DNA of 64,000 nt from Anoxybacillus mongoliensis (GCF_014201515.1 NZ_JACHEQ010000008.1:62001-126000), one strand, 5' to 3'. Shown: positions 38,405 to 46,409, counted from the first letter of the stretch. The notes: a model not told the origin generated them from the sequence alone. Numbers and translations: made by a program.

Positions 38405-41023
38405 TTATTGCCGATTTGTTGCCCCGTCATTGTTTCCATTTCGTTGTTGATTGTTCGTTCCCGACGAATTTGTTGATGAATTGTTATTTGGGTTTGTTGG
38501 ATTTGTCGGGTTTGTTGGTGTCCCCGGATTGTTTGGGTTTGGCTCGGTCGGGTTTGTCGGTGTCCCCGGATTGTTTGGATTTGGCTCGGTCGGATTTGTT
38601 GGCGTCTCCGGGGATTCTCCGTTTCCCGGTTGTCCCGGTGTCTCATTTTCTGTTGGTTGCTCCGGTTCTTTTTTCGGAATTTGCACAAGCGCTGTAGTTG
38701 GTGCGCTTGTTGTGCCATCTGCTGCGACGGCATATACTTCAAACAAGTACACCGAGCCTTCTTTCGCATCAACGGTCAGCTGCGAATCTTTCGTTTTAGC
38801 AATGACGGTTGGCTTACGACCATCTACCGTTTGCCGCACTTCAAACGACACATCTTTTTCAGGATCGATCGTGTACGACCACGACAACGAAATCGTTTGT
38901 GTCGCTGGATCGTATTGTGCCCGTAAGTCTTTTACTGGTTCAACCACTTCCGGTTTATCTTCAGCCACTTCCGTTGGCTCTTCATAACCGCGCACGAAAT
39001 ATTCGTACGTAATTTCACTTTTTGGTGTATGTTCATTCGCTAGTTTTGGCGGATTCGTTCCTTTTTTTACTGCGAGTTGAACAACGCTTTTCGGCTGTTT
39101 AAAATCGCCCCCGCTACCATCGTCTACGTGGGAAATGACACGTTTAAACAATTGCTTCGCATATTGTTGTTCATATTTTGATAAATACGCTTCGCTACTT
39201 TTTTTGCTAAATCCGGTCCAAATCGCCGCTGTATAATTTGGCGTATAGCCGACGAACCAGCTGTCAGGCACGGCTCCTTTTGAGAGGCCGTACTTACGAC
39301 GATCTTTTTCATCATAGTTTGTCGTTCCAGTTTTTCCAGCAATATGAAGTCCTGGTACGTTCGCAGCTGTTCCTGTCCCTGACTGGACGACCGTTTTTAA
39401 CATATCGGTAATCATAAACGCGGTATAATCTTTCATTGCTACTTTTGGCTCTGGACGAAGATCCATTTCTGTCCCATCTGGGAATACGACTTTTTTTACA
39501 GCATGCGGTTCAATATAAATGCCACCGTTTCCGAATGCGCTATATGCACCGGCCATTTGAAGTGGAGATACGCCTTTATCGACCCCACCGACCGCATATG
39601 CTTCGTGCATTTCTTCAAAGCCCATGCCAAGTTTATTAGCAAATTGCTTTGCGCGTTCTAAGCCGACTTCTTGGAGCGCTTTTAGCGCTGGAATGTTTCG
39701 AGAACGAGCAAGCGCTGTGCGCATCGACATTTGTCCTTCGTATTTGCCGTCCCAGTTTTTAATTGGTGTTCCGTCCGAGTATTGATACGGTTCATCTTTT
39801 AATTGATGGTATGTCGACCATTTTAAATATTCGATCGCAGGACCGTAATCGACAATCGGCTTAATCGTTGAGCCGGGCTGTTTCCGTGTATCTGTAGCAT
39901 AGTTAAATCCAAACGTGACTCCTTCTTCTTTTTTACGTCCGCCACCAAGTGCCCGAATTTCGCCAGTTTTTGTATCGACTAGAGCAATACCAGCTTGGAA
40001 ATCAGCCTTGTTTGTGCGAATGACCTCGTCGGAATTGAGTAATTCCTCAACGTATGACTGGGCGTTCGGATCTAACGTTGTATAAATTTGCAGTCCGGCA
40101 GTAAACACATCAAGTCCTGTTTTTTCTGTCACTTCATCGATCACTTGATCAATAAATGAATCGTATGGAATATCGCTTTGTTGTTTATTTTCCGTTAATA
40201 GCGATTGTACAGGTACTTTTTTTGCTTCTTCTGCTTCTTCTTTCGAAATAAACCCATGTTTAGCCATCAGCGACAATACTGTGTTGCGACGCTTTTCTGC
40301 TGCTTCAGGATGCGTAAACGGGTTATAATTGTTTGGACTTTGCGGAATGCCGGCAAGCAATGCTGCTTCTGGTAGCGTCAATTGCGATAAATCGCTTTTG
40401 CCGAAGTATGTTTCCGCCGCTTTCGCAACACCGTACGCTCGGTTTGAGTAATAAATTTTGTTTAAATACATTTCTAAAATTTCATGTTTTGAGTATTTTT
40501 GCTCTAACCGAATGGCAAGCCATAACTCTTGCACTTTTCGTTTTAACGTTTTTTCAGGTGTTAAAAAGGAAAGTTTGACCACTTGTTGCGTAATTGTACT
40601 TCCACCTTCAGCACCAAATCCTTCCCGAATGTTTGCTAAAACAGCACCAAAAAAGCGCACAATATCAAACCCATGATGTTTGTAAAAACGAGCATCTTCC
40701 GTAGCCAGCACCGCTTCTTCAAGCACTTTTGGAATATCGTTATACGATACGTAAATACGTTTTTGTTGACCGAGTTCTACTACTTTTTGCCCGTTGACGT
40801 CGTAAACGATTGAAGCTAAAGGATCTCGCAACAACGTTTCATCAAGTGGCGGTGCATCCTTAATCATCCATGCAAACGCTGCTACACCAGAAAACATACC
40901 AATAGTCATGATAAGCAACATAATAAGCACAATTTTTTTCATCATTGAACGCCCTCGCTTACGTGGACGTTGTTTTTTTTGTTCCGCTTGTTTTCGTTCA
41001 GTTCGTGAACGATAGTTCTCCAT
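38405..41023 (-). CDS. ponA: Class A penicillin-binding protein 1
   Basis: Bifunctional peptidoglycan synthase of 872 residues. A basic cytoplasmic N-terminus (1-28) and one membrane helix (about 29-52) precede the GT51 glycosyltransferase domain with ATEDARFYKHHGFD near 106 and GGSTITQQ near 140. The transpeptidase has STIKP near residue 387 (active-site Ser), SRN near 438 and KTGTT near 564. A fibronectin III-like domain (about 695-790) is followed by a low-complexity Pro/Asn/Thr tail encoded by 42-base repeats. Starts after TAGGAGG, 15 bases from recU. Confidence 0.97.
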   Translation of the reverse strand: MENYRSRTERKQAEQKKQRPRKRGRSMMKKIVLIMLLIMTIGMFSGVAAFAWMIKDAPPLDETLLRDPLASIVYDVNGQKVVELGQQKRIYVSYNDIPKVLEEAVLATEDARFYKHHGFDIVRFFGAVLANIREGFGAEGGSTITQQVVKLSFLTPEKTLKRKVQELWLAIRLEQKYSKHEILEMYLNKIYYSNRAYGVAKAAETYFGKSDLSQLTLPEAALLAGIPQSPNNYNPFTHPEAAEKRRNTVLSLMAKHGFISKEEAEEAKKVPVQSLLTENKQQSDIPYDSFIDQVIDEVTEKTGLDVFTAGLQIYTTLDPNAQSYVEELLNSDEVIRTNKADFQAGIALVDTKTGEIRALGGGRKKEEGVTFGFNYATDTRKQPGSTIKPIVDYGPAIEYLKWSTYHQLKDEPYQYSDGTPIKNWDGKYEGQMSMRTALARSRNIPALKALQEVGLERAKQFANKLGMGFEEMHEAYAVGGVDKGVSPLQMAGAYSAFGNGGIYIEPHAVKKVVFPDGTEMDLRPEPKVAMKDYTAFMITDMLKTVVQSGTGTAANVPGLHIAGKTGTTNYDEKDRRKYGLSKGAVPDSWFVGYTPNYTAAIWTGFSKKSSEAYLSKYEQQYAKQLFKRVISHVDDGSGGDFKQPKSVVQLAVKKGTNPPKLANEHTPKSEITYEYFVRGYEEPTEVAEDKPEVVEPVKDLRAQYDPATQTISLSWSYTIDPEKDVSFEVRQTVDGRKPTVIAKTKDSQLTVDAKEGSVYLFEVYAVAADGTTSAPTTALVQIPKKEPEQPTENETPGQPGNGESPETPTNPTEPNPNNPGTPTNPTEPNPNNPGTPTNPTNPTNPNNNSSTNSSGTNNQQRNGNNDGATNRQ
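38493..38613. repeat. 42-bp tandem repeat in the 3' end of ponA
   Basis: Two nearly identical 42-base units at 38511-38552 and 38553-38594, a partial third to 38613, and short 9-base TTTGTTGGA-like units at 38493-38510. Each 42-base unit encodes 14 residues, PTNPTEPNPNNPGT, in the tail of PBP1. The unit length keeps the frame, so copy number can change without a frameshift. Confidence 0.9.
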
Positions 41024-41038
41024 ATCGTTCCTCCTATT

Positions 41039-41638
41039 CTAAAAATATAGTTTGTCCACAATTTGAATATAATCGATTCGTGGGTGATAGCCAAGCGGAA
41101 TGAGATAACCATGTCGTTCAATTTCCGCTTTTGTTATCGATTTGCGACCACCTTGTCGTTTTCGCTCCCAATATTCAAGGAGGTGATGTGCGTCCAATAA
41201 ATACGTTTCATCAAATGTCGTAAAACGCAAAATCACGAAGCAAATCGCTCCGTGGGCTAACACTTGTTTCATATGTTCAATTTGATGTTCGTGAAAATTT
41301 TGAAGCGGAAACGATGTGCGATTTCGTGTTTCCTTCGCTTCAAAATCAATATATTTCCCACGGTATACGCCGTTATAGTCTGTTGTGGACGGTTGTTTAA
41401 AATACGCTTCTTTAATGACTGCGGCACTTCGTTTCGGATAATCGACGCGCACAATTTGTACTGGTGTCGGCTTTTTATGAATAACGGCAATACTTTGAGC
41501 CAAGTAATAGGCGTTTGTTTCGTTTAAATCTGCCTCTAGCGTCATTCCTCGATTTCCATACGTATCGGCAGCGGAAGTGCGCAACGTCTGTTCATTTTCT
41601 TTTTTTTTATACGGTCGCCCATTCGGATATTTCAACAT
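41039..41638 (-). CDS. recU: Holliday junction resolvase RecU
   Basis: Homodimeric endonuclease that resolves Holliday junctions in recombination and chromosome segregation. 199 residues. The nuclease core is seen in [18 protein letters not shown] near residue 89 with the catalytic Asp and Glu-x-Lys, and [11 protein letters not shown] near residue 29. AAGGGGGG precedes the ATG. It lies directly upstream of ponA, the same recU-ponA operon known in B. subtilis. Confidence 0.96.
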   Translation of the reverse strand: MLKYPNGRPYKKKENEQTLRTSAADTYGNRGMTLEADLNETNAYYLAQSIAVIHKKPTPVQIVRVDYPKRSAAVIKEAYFKQPSTTDYNGVYRGKYIDFEAKETRNRTSFPLQNFHEHQIEHMKQVLAHGAICFVILRFTTFDETYLLDAHHLLEYWERKRQGGRKSITKAEIERHGYLIPLGYHPRIDYIQIVDKLYF

Positions 41639-41662
41639 ATCATCCCCCCTTGAATGTTCATC

Positions 41663-41691
41663 ATTATACCATATGTTTCAGCAGTTCGTCA
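41663..41691 (-). promoter_or_regulatory. Promoter of recU-ponA
   Basis: Minus strand: perfect TATAAT (41668-41663) with TG one base before it (extended -10) and TGACGA (41691-41686) at 17 bases. A perfect 14-base palindrome, ATTTTCATGAAAAT (41691-41704), lies immediately upstream. Confidence 0.6.
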
Positions 41692-41708
41692 TTTTCATGA
41701 AAATTAGA

Positions 41709-41735
41709 AAAAGCGAGCATATTCGCCCGCTTTTC
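41709..41735. terminator. Hairpin between sspM and recU promoter
   Basis: AAAAAGCGAGC (41709-41719) and GCCCGCTTTTC (41725-41735) form an imperfect stem around ATATTC, with T-runs in both directions. It would stop transcription from sspM. Confidence 0.55.
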
Positions 41736-41837
41736 TTATGTAGAAGGACGGTCTGGACCTTCTAGTTTTTTGTCGCCAAAACCTGTCGTTTCTTCTTGCT
41801 TCGGCTTTTGTTTTTTCTTTTGTTCTTTTTTGGCCAT
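41736..41837 (-). CDS. sspM: Small acid-soluble spore protein SspM
   Basis: 33-residue, very polar Lys/Gln-rich protein beginning MAKKEQKKKQ and ending DKKLEGPDRPST. The C-terminus matches my memory of B. subtilis SspM (DKKLGGPNRPST). The ATG at 41837 follows AAAGGGGG. SspM is a minor SASP made in the forespore; its role in the spore core is not defined. A sigma-G-like promoter lies upstream. Confidence 0.8.
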   Translation of the reverse strand: MAKKEQKKKQKPKQEETTGFGDKKLEGPDRPST

Positions 41838-41860
41838 CAGAATGCCCCCTTTCATCTTTT

Positions 41861-41889
41861 TATTTTGACCGATCATGTCAAAAACATAC
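41861..41889 (-). promoter_or_regulatory. Candidate sigma-G promoter for sspM
   Basis: Minus strand: GTATG (41889-41885), 17-base spacer, CAAAATA (41867-41861). This fits the sigma-G pattern GyATr / CATnnTA except for one base, and the transcript would begin about 15 bases before the ribosome binding site. Confidence 0.5.
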
Positions 41890-41976
41890 GCATCGATTTG
41901 TCGAATTTTGTACGCACAACACTTTGTTTGCCGAATTTCTTCTAGTTTTGTCAAGTGAGAAGGGAGGAGAAGATGG

Positions 41977-42222
41977 ATGGCGAATGTGTATGGCAAAGGT
42001 CGAAAGGGGAGTTGGAGGATGGAACATATTCAAATGCAGTTACAACAGTTATTAGACGACATTGAACAGTTGGAAAATAAATTAAAAGAGCGTACGGCAG
42101 AACAAATGGCTACACATTACGATATGCAACAAGACAGTTTACAAGACATCGAACGCCAACTCGACAACATGGAACGACAAATCGAAAAAAAAGAAACATA
42201 TACGTTTGCTCCAGCGATATAA
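41977..42222 (+). CDS. Small coiled-coil protein
   Basis: 81 residues from the ATG at 41977, which is correctly spaced from AGGGAGGAG; a second in-frame ATG at 42019 is directly adjacent to GGAGG and therefore less likely. After a short basic N-terminus, residues about 18-72 form a heptad-rich, Gln/Glu-rich coiled coil (LQQLLDDIEQLENKL). No family is recognised; spore-related small proteins of this kind are common near sspM. It ends just before a bidirectional terminator. Confidence 0.65.
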   Translation: MANVYGKGRKGSWRMEHIQMQLQQLLDDIEQLENKLKERTAEQMATHYDMQQDSLQDIERQLDNMERQIEKKETYTFAPAI

Positions 42223-42249
42223 AAAAGGTGGCGTGATTCGCCACCTTTT
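42223..42249. terminator. Bidirectional terminator between two small genes
   Basis: AAAAGGTGGCG (42223-42233) pairs over 11 bases with CGCCACCTTTT (42239-42249), loop TGATT, T-run on the minus strand and TTTT on the plus strand. Confidence 0.88.
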
Positions 42250-42415
42250 ATTCTTTTACCCGTTCAATCGTCACCGGGCGATGTTCTTCATTTCCTACTG
42301 TATCGATGGCGTAGTCCACGACTTCACGTTGTTTCGACGACGCCAATTCGCCATGTTTTGGCTTTTTGCTTTCATGACCTTTTTTCTTATGGTGAAAATG
42401 AACACCACGACCCAT
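42248..42415 (-). CDS. Small His/Lys-rich protein, unrecognised
   Basis: A 55-residue reading frame shorter than most gene finders accept. It starts at ATG 42415, nine bases after a perfect AAAGGAGG, and begins MGRGVHFHHKKKGHESKK; the second half (EVVDYAIDTVGNEEHRPVTIERV) looks like an ordered beta/alpha segment. The N-terminal HFHHKKKGH could bind metal or nucleic acid, which is speculation. It ends exactly at the bidirectional terminator, and the plus-strand frame over the same bases has no binding site. I consider it real. Confidence 0.72.
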   Translation of the reverse strand: MGRGVHFHHKKKGHESKKPKHGELASSKQREVVDYAIDTVGNEEHRPVTIERVKE

Positions 42416-42476
42416 TTTCCGATGCCTCCTTTTGTCATGCTAACGTCCCACTTAGCATGGCACAAGAGGGGACAAA

Positions 42477-42689
42477 TCATTCAGCACTTCCCGAATATTG
42501 CTCGATACGCTCATCATCAGGTTTGTAAGCACCGAGCGCTTCTAAATCGCGCACGAGATGGCGATACACGCCAAGTGGCAACTCATTGCGCAAATACAAT
42601 TGACGCGCAAAATCAAGCAATTCGTTTGCATCAATTGGCTCATATTGTTTTGTTGCAATAAACTTGTTTTTTAATTCAATAATTGTCAT
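42477..42689 (-). CDS. yppF: YppF-like small protein
   Basis: 70 residues from an ATG at 42689 after AAGGGGGAGGG. The sequence MTIIELKNKFIATKQYEP followed by ANELLDFARQLYLRNELPL resembles the YppF family of Bacillus, found in the same ponA-recU neighbourhood. Probably a helical protein; function unknown. A possible extended -10 promoter (TG at 42724-42723, TATGAT 42721-42716, minus strand) is upstream. Confidence 0.7.
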   Translation of the reverse strand: MTIIELKNKFIATKQYEPIDANELLDFARQLYLRNELPLGVYRHLVRDLEALGAYKPDDERIEQYSGSAE

Positions 42690-42715
42690 AATTATTCCCT
42701 CCCCCTTTTGCACTT

Positions 42716-42724
42716 ATCATAACA
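42716..42724 (-). promoter_or_regulatory. Possible extended -10 promoter for yppF
   Basis: Minus strand TGTTATGAT at 42724-42716, with no good -35. The region 42725-42842 before yppG holds a TTGACA at 42775-42780 but no matching -10. Confidence 0.35.
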
Positions 42725-42842
42725 TAAAAAAAGACAACATGTTAAATTCAAAAAATTGAGAATTCCGACATCGATTGACATGATTAGTCACGAACCATTC
42801 CGCTCAAAGCGAATACGATGTAATGAAAGGAGATGAGAAGCT

Positions 42843-43181
42843 ATGTATCAACCATGGTCTACCATGCAAATGCCACATATTCCACCTGTTCATTATTATC
42901 CATACTATTCTCAACACTATTCTCAGCCGACTTCGTTTCCAACCCAGCCAGTCGTTCCGCCAGTTGCACCATCGATGTCCCCATTCGCTCCGCCAGCGGC
43001 TTCTCCTTTTGTACCGCCGATGTCTCCGTTCCCAAAACCGCCAAGCTTGCTTGAGCAGTTTAAAACAAAAGAAGGAACGTATGATATAACAAAAATGATG
43101 AATACGATGGGGCAGGCGGTGCAAGTCATGAACCAAATGAGCGGGCTTGTAAAAGGATTAACGCAAACGTTTAAATTGTAA
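42843..43181 (+). CDS. yppG: YppG-like proline-rich protein
   Basis: 112 residues. The first 75 are Pro/Tyr/Gln/Ser-rich low complexity (PPVHYYPYY, PTQPVVPPVAPSMSPFAPP), the last 40 a conserved segment, LLEQFKTKEGTYDITKMMN, followed by a hydrophobic helix. This is the YppG layout; similar Tyr/Pro-rich proteins are found in the spore coat, so a coat role is plausible but unproven. AAAGGAGATG precedes the ATG. A strong terminator follows. Confidence 0.75.
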   Translation: MYQPWSTMQMPHIPPVHYYPYYSQHYSQPTSFPTQPVVPPVAPSMSPFAPPAASPFVPPMSPFPKPPSLLEQFKTKEGTYDITKMMNTMGQAVQVMNQMSGLVKGLTQTFKL

Positions 43182-43197
43182 CGTTTGCGTTTTTTTC
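43160..43197 (+). terminator. Terminator of yppG
   Basis: AACGCAAACGTT (43160-43171) pairs perfectly over 12 bases with AACGTTTGCGTT (43180-43191), loop of eight, followed by TTTTTTC to 43197. The yppG stop is in the loop region. Confidence 0.9.
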
Positions 43198-43203
43198 GTA
43201 TCG

Positions 43204-43626
43204 TTATTCAATTGGGATAAATGTTTTTTTCTGTGGGAGACGAATGATTAGCTTGCCGTCTTGAAATGATGCGTGAATGTCTGATTCACTCACAGGATAA
43301 GGGAGAAAAATAGATTTCGTCGCTCGTTCATATGTCCGTTGGCGATGAACAATTTTGTTTTCATCATCAATTGTTTCTGTCTGTTCATCGTAAACGACCG
43401 ACAATAACAGGCGTGTATCATCTATGAACTGTAAATGAATACTGTCACGTTTTGCGTTTGGAATACGGGCAATGATGATGTATTCTTCATTTGTTTCACG
43501 CACATCAATCGGAATATAAACAGGTGAAAATGTACGATGAACATACTCATCAAGCGCATGCAACATTTTTTTTAACGACCGATCATCAAAAAACGAATCG
43601 AGCATATGAGACAAATCTTTTTTCAT
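43204..43626 (-). CDS. Hsp20/alpha-crystallin family small heat shock protein (first copy)
   Basis: About 140 residues. The alpha-crystallin domain covers residues about 38-130: IPIDVRETNEEYIIIARIP and the C-terminal ASFQDGKLIIRLPQKK, the equivalent of the conserved AxxxNGVL motif. The central part is more divergent than in the second copy at 45892. The third codon ATG (43626) is nine bases from AAGGAG; the first (43632) is only three bases away. Small heat shock proteins hold unfolding proteins for other chaperones; some Bacillus members are spore coat proteins. Confidence 0.82.
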   Translation of the reverse strand: MKKDLSHMLDSFFDDRSLKKMLHALDEYVHRTFSPVYIPIDVRETNEEYIIIARIPNAKRDSIHLQFIDDTRLLLSVVYDEQTETIDDENKIVHRQRTYERATKSIFLPYPVSESDIHASFQDGKLIIRLPQKKTFIPIE

Positions 43627-43881
43627 CAGCATTCACTCCTTATGACATACGTTTGTTCGTAATATATGCAGGAAAAAAGTAAATCGTGCGCGAAACTTTT
43701 TATGTTGTCATTCGTAAATATGTAAAAGAGATGAGAAAGGAAGAGATCGCGTGCAAAGAAAAAGAAAGGAAAACAAGCGGCCAAACGCGAGACAGATTGT
43801 AAACAAATATAAAGAAAAAGGAATGAATATTAGCTTATGCAAGCCACGTTCAGCCATCAAATGGCTTTTTGTGCAAAACAG

Positions 43882-43909
43882 TTGCCTTTTTCCACGCATA
43901 TGATACAAT
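43882..43909 (+). promoter_or_regulatory. Promoter of glpD
   Basis: TTGCCT at 43882-43887, 16-base spacer, TACAAT at 43904-43909 with TG one base before it (extended -10). The transcript would have a leader of about 105 bases. Confidence 0.65.
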
Positions 43910-43940
43910 GAAACTAAAGTTCATACATGTCAAGAGACGA

Positions 43941-44001
43941 AGAGAGACCATACATGCATAATAAGCAAAAACTTATTGTGCCTGTTTTGGTCTCTTTTTG
44001 T
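43941..44001 (+). terminator. Leader terminator upstream of glpD (antitermination site)
   Basis: AGAGACCA (43944-43951) pairs with TGGTCTCT (43989-43996), with an inner stem AATAAG/CTTATT (43961-43966 with 43973-43978), followed by T-runs to 44001. It lies between promoter and gene. In B. subtilis glpD is controlled by GlpP, which lets RNA polymerase pass a leader terminator when glycerol 3-phosphate is present; the same is likely here. Confidence 0.75.
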
Positions 44002-44021
44002 TTTTGCAAGGGGGAATAGTT

Positions 44022-45665
44022 ATGTTTTCAGCAAAACAACGGTTGCAAATGATTGAGAAAATGGGCAAAACGACGTATGATGTGCTCGTCATTGGTGGGG
44101 GAATTACCGGTTGTGGCATTGCGCTCGACGCGACGACGCGCGGAATGAAAACAGCGCTTGTTGAGATGCAAGATTTCGCGGCAGGTACGTCAAGCCGTTC
44201 AACGAAGCTCGTTCATGGCGGATTACGTTATTTAAAACATTTCGAAGTAAAAATGGTCGCAGAAGTAGGAAAAGAGCGAGCAATCGTATATGAAAATGGT
44301 CCGCACGTGACAACTCCGGAATGGATGTTATTGCCGATTCATCGCGGTGGCACGTTCGGCAGATGGAGCACATCGATCGGGCTATGGGTGTACGATCATT
44401 TAGCTCGCGTCAAAAAAGAAGAACGACGAACGATGTTATCAGCAGATGAAACGCTACAAAAAGAACCGTTAATTAAACGAGATGGATTGCTCGGTGGTGG
44501 CTATTATGTTGAATATCGAACAGATGATGCGAGACTGACGATTGAAGTGGTGAAAAAAGCGGTAGAATGTGGAGCACACGCGGTGAACTATGTGCAGGCG
44601 GAATCGTTTTTGTACGACGAAAACGGTTTTGTCAAAGGTGTGACATGTCGTGAGCAAATCACAGGGCGAACGTTTACAATATATGCAAAAAAAATAGTGA
44701 ATGCGGCAGGTCCATGGGTCGATATCCTTCGTGAAAAAGACGGCTCAAATGTCGGAAAAAAATTACGTTTAACAAAAGGTGTGCACATTGTCATTGACCA
44801 AGCACATTTTCCGCTTAAACAAGCGGTATATTTTGATACGCCTGACGGTCGCATGGTGTTTGCGATTCCACGCGAAGGAAAGACGTACGTTGGCACGACA
44901 GATACGTTTTATGACAGCGATCGTGCTCATCCGAAAATGACAAGTGATGATCGCGACTATTTATTGCGCGCCATTCATTACATGTTTCCTTCCGTTCATG
45001 TTACGGAACAGCACATTGAATCGAGTTGGGCTGGTTTACGCCCTTTAATTTACGAAGAAGGAAAAGATCCGTCAGAGATTTCTCGAAAAGATGAAATTTG
45101 GCAATCTCCTTCCGGCCTTATTACAATTGCAGGTGGAAAGTTAACTGGGTATCGAAAAATGGCGGAAACGGTCGTTGATTTGATTGCTAAACAGCTGGGT
45201 GGAGCGTATCCACCTTGCCAAACGAAACATTTGCCTATTTCTGGGGGTGACGTTGGAGGAGCGAGCCAATGGTATACATTTATGTCTGAAAAAATAGCCG
45301 AAGGAACGGCTTACGGCTTAACTGAACAACAAGCGAAACGGCTTGTGCAACGATATGGTACGAATGTTGATCATTTATTTGCTTTAGCTCGTACGTACGA
45401 CCGCAATCAAACATCGCTTCCGATCGATTGGTATGTGATGTGTTTATATGCGCTTGAATATGAAATGACGTTAACACCGCTTGACTTTTTCATTCGACGT
45501 ACCGGTGCTCTCTTTTTCGACATTCATTCCGTCCAACAGCTAAAAGAAGATGTCGTTACATTCATGCAATCGTATTTTCATTGGACAGAAGAAGAGCGAA
45601 ATAAATACGAACAACAAGTAAACGTTGCGCTTCATGATGCGGTCATTCCGTGTGACGAAGCATAG
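44022..45665 (+). CDS. glpD: Aerobic glycerol-3-phosphate dehydrogenase
   Basis: FAD enzyme oxidising glycerol 3-phosphate to dihydroxyacetone phosphate and passing electrons to menaquinone at the membrane. 547 residues from ATG 44022 behind AAGGGGG. The dinucleotide-binding [17 protein letters not shown] is at residues 21-37, [13 protein letters not shown] near residue 65, and [12 protein letters not shown] near residue 370. It stands alone here, without glpF and glpK. Confidence 0.96.
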   Translation: MFSAKQRLQMIEKMGKTTYDVLVIGGGITGCGIALDATTRGMKTALVEMQDFAAGTSSRSTKLVHGGLRYLKHFEVKMVAEVGKERAIVYENGPHVTTPEWMLLPIHRGGTFGRWSTSIGLWVYDHLARVKKEERRTMLSADETLQKEPLIKRDGLLGGGYYVEYRTDDARLTIEVVKKAVECGAHAVNYVQAESFLYDENGFVKGVTCREQITGRTFTIYAKKIVNAAGPWVDILREKDGSNVGKKLRLTKGVHIVIDQAHFPLKQAVYFDTPDGRMVFAIPREGKTYVGTTDTFYDSDRAHPKMTSDDRDYLLRAIHYMFPSVHVTEQHIESSWAGLRPLIYEEGKDPSEISRKDEIWQSPSGLITIAGGKLTGYRKMAETVVDLIAKQLGGAYPPCQTKHLPISGGDVGGASQWYTFMSEKIAEGTAYGLTEQQAKRLVQRYGTNVDHLFALARTYDRNQTSLPIDWYVMCLYALEYEMTLTPLDFFIRRTGALFFDIHSVQQLKEDVVTFMQSYFHWTEEERNKYEQQVNVALHDAVIPCDEA

Positions 45666-45668
45666 TTA

Positions 45669-45818
45669 TTAGGCGGGATTCTCCGCCTTTTCTATTTCTT
45701 TTACTTTTTCCATAATGCGTCGTTTTCGGTAAAACATCGCCCCTGTTTCAGCAATATCAGCGATCATTGTTTGATTCGTCCATGCGCCAAATACCATTAA
45801 AAACGATTTGTCATCCAT
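45669..45818 (-). CDS. Small protein of unknown function
   Basis: 49 residues from an ATG at 45818 behind GAGGTGAG; the longer open frame upstream belongs to another gene on the opposite reading. Sequence begins MDDKSFLMVFGAWTNQ and ends in a basic/acidic helix (YRKRRIMEKVKEIEKAE). No membrane segment of full length. Lies between glpD and the second Hsp20 gene. Not recognised. Confidence 0.6.
   Translation of the reverse strand: MDDKSFLMVFGAWTNQTMIADIAETGAMFYRKRRIMEKVKEIEKAENPA
45671..45695 (+). terminator. Terminator of glpD
   Basis: AGGCGG (45671-45676) pairs with CCGCCT (45683-45688), followed by TTTCTATTTC. The stop codon of the convergent small gene lies at its left edge. Confidence 0.7.
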
Positions 45819-45863
45819 ACCGCTCACCTCGTGTATATATACGTGTAACAAAAAAGAAAGTTT

Positions 45864-45892
45864 CAAAAAAACACCGGCGATATGGCCGGTGT
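45864..45892 (-). terminator. Terminator of the second Hsp20 gene
   Basis: ACACCGGC (45871-45878) pairs with GCCGGTGT (45885-45892), loop of six; the A-run at 45865-45871 is a T-run on the minus strand. Confidence 0.85.
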
Positions 45893-46317
45893 CAATGGAA
45901 TTGTATGTCAATTCGTTTTTTGTCGTCCGCTTGTGCTTTCGGAATGCGAATTTCAAGTACACCATTTTTATAGGATGCTTGTACATGTTCATGCGTAGCA
46001 GGGGAAGGAAGCGGAATTGTACGATGAAATCGCCCATAAAACCGCTCTTGTCGATGCATATGTTCATCGTGCACGTCATGTTGTCGGCGCACGTGCCCAC
46101 TAATGGATAACGTTTGATGATCAATATGAATATCGACGTCTTCTTTTCGTTCTAGCCCTGGAATATCACATGTTACGATCATTTCTTTTTCATTTTCATG
46201 CACATCGACGCGAGGCATACGAAACACATCATCTACGTGCGAGAAAAGCGAAGGGAAGTTAGAAAACATACGTTCTATATCCCGTCGCATAACATCTAAT
46301 GAACGAAACGGATCCAT
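45892..46317 (-). CDS. Hsp20/alpha-crystallin family small heat shock protein (second copy)
   Basis: 141 residues, a canonical small heat shock protein. N-terminal MDPFRSLDVMRRDIERMF, then the alpha-crystallin domain from PRVDVHENEKEMIVTCDIPG (about residue 35) through YGRFHRTIPLP near 93 to YKNGVLEIRIPK near 116. A His-rich loop (HDVHDEHMHRQ) lies in the middle. AGGAGG precedes the ATG. It holds unfolding proteins under heat stress. No CIRCE-type repeat is seen upstream. Confidence 0.92.
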   Translation of the reverse strand: MDPFRSLDVMRRDIERMFSNFPSLFSHVDDVFRMPRVDVHENEKEMIVTCDIPGLERKEDVDIHIDHQTLSISGHVRRQHDVHDEHMHRQERFYGRFHRTIPLPSPATHEHVQASYKNGVLEIRIPKAQADDKKRIDIQFH

Positions 46318-46377
46318 CGTAAAACCTCCTCGTGTAGTATTCGCTACGTATTTTGTGCAAATGACGGGATGTTATAC

Positions 46378-46409
46378 AAAAAACTTGCCTTAGCGAGAAG
46401 GCAAGTTTT
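46378..46409 (-). terminator. Terminator of the lipoprotein operon
   Basis: AAAACTTGCCTT (46380-46391) and AAGGCAAGTTTT (46398-46409), 12 perfect pairs around AGCGAG; the A-run on the left is a T-run for minus-strand transcripts. Confidence 0.88.

Larger units (their letters stand above)
43627..44021. other. Gene-poor region with the glpD promoter and leader
   Basis: About 395 bases without a secure gene. A weak GTG frame (43751-43903, 50 codons, Lys/Arg-rich, GGAAGAG upstream) is interrupted by a small hairpin, AGCCAT/ATGGCT with five Ts at 43852-43870, and runs into the glpD promoter, so it may instead be a short RNA. From 43882 on the region is the glpD promoter and leader. The rest (43640-43740) shows nothing I can name. 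Confidence 0.5.

Noticed and set aside
42206-42661. Open frame of 151 codons on the plus strand
   Set aside because: It runs opposite to two minus-strand genes with strong ribosome binding sites, has none itself, and begins inside a terminator region.
42775-42780. TTGACA before yppG as a promoter
   Set aside because: No acceptable -10 at 16-18 bases.
46318-46389. CIRCE or other heat-shock element upstream of the second Hsp20 gene
   Set aside because: No TTAGCACTC-type inverted repeat is present around the start or the upstream region.
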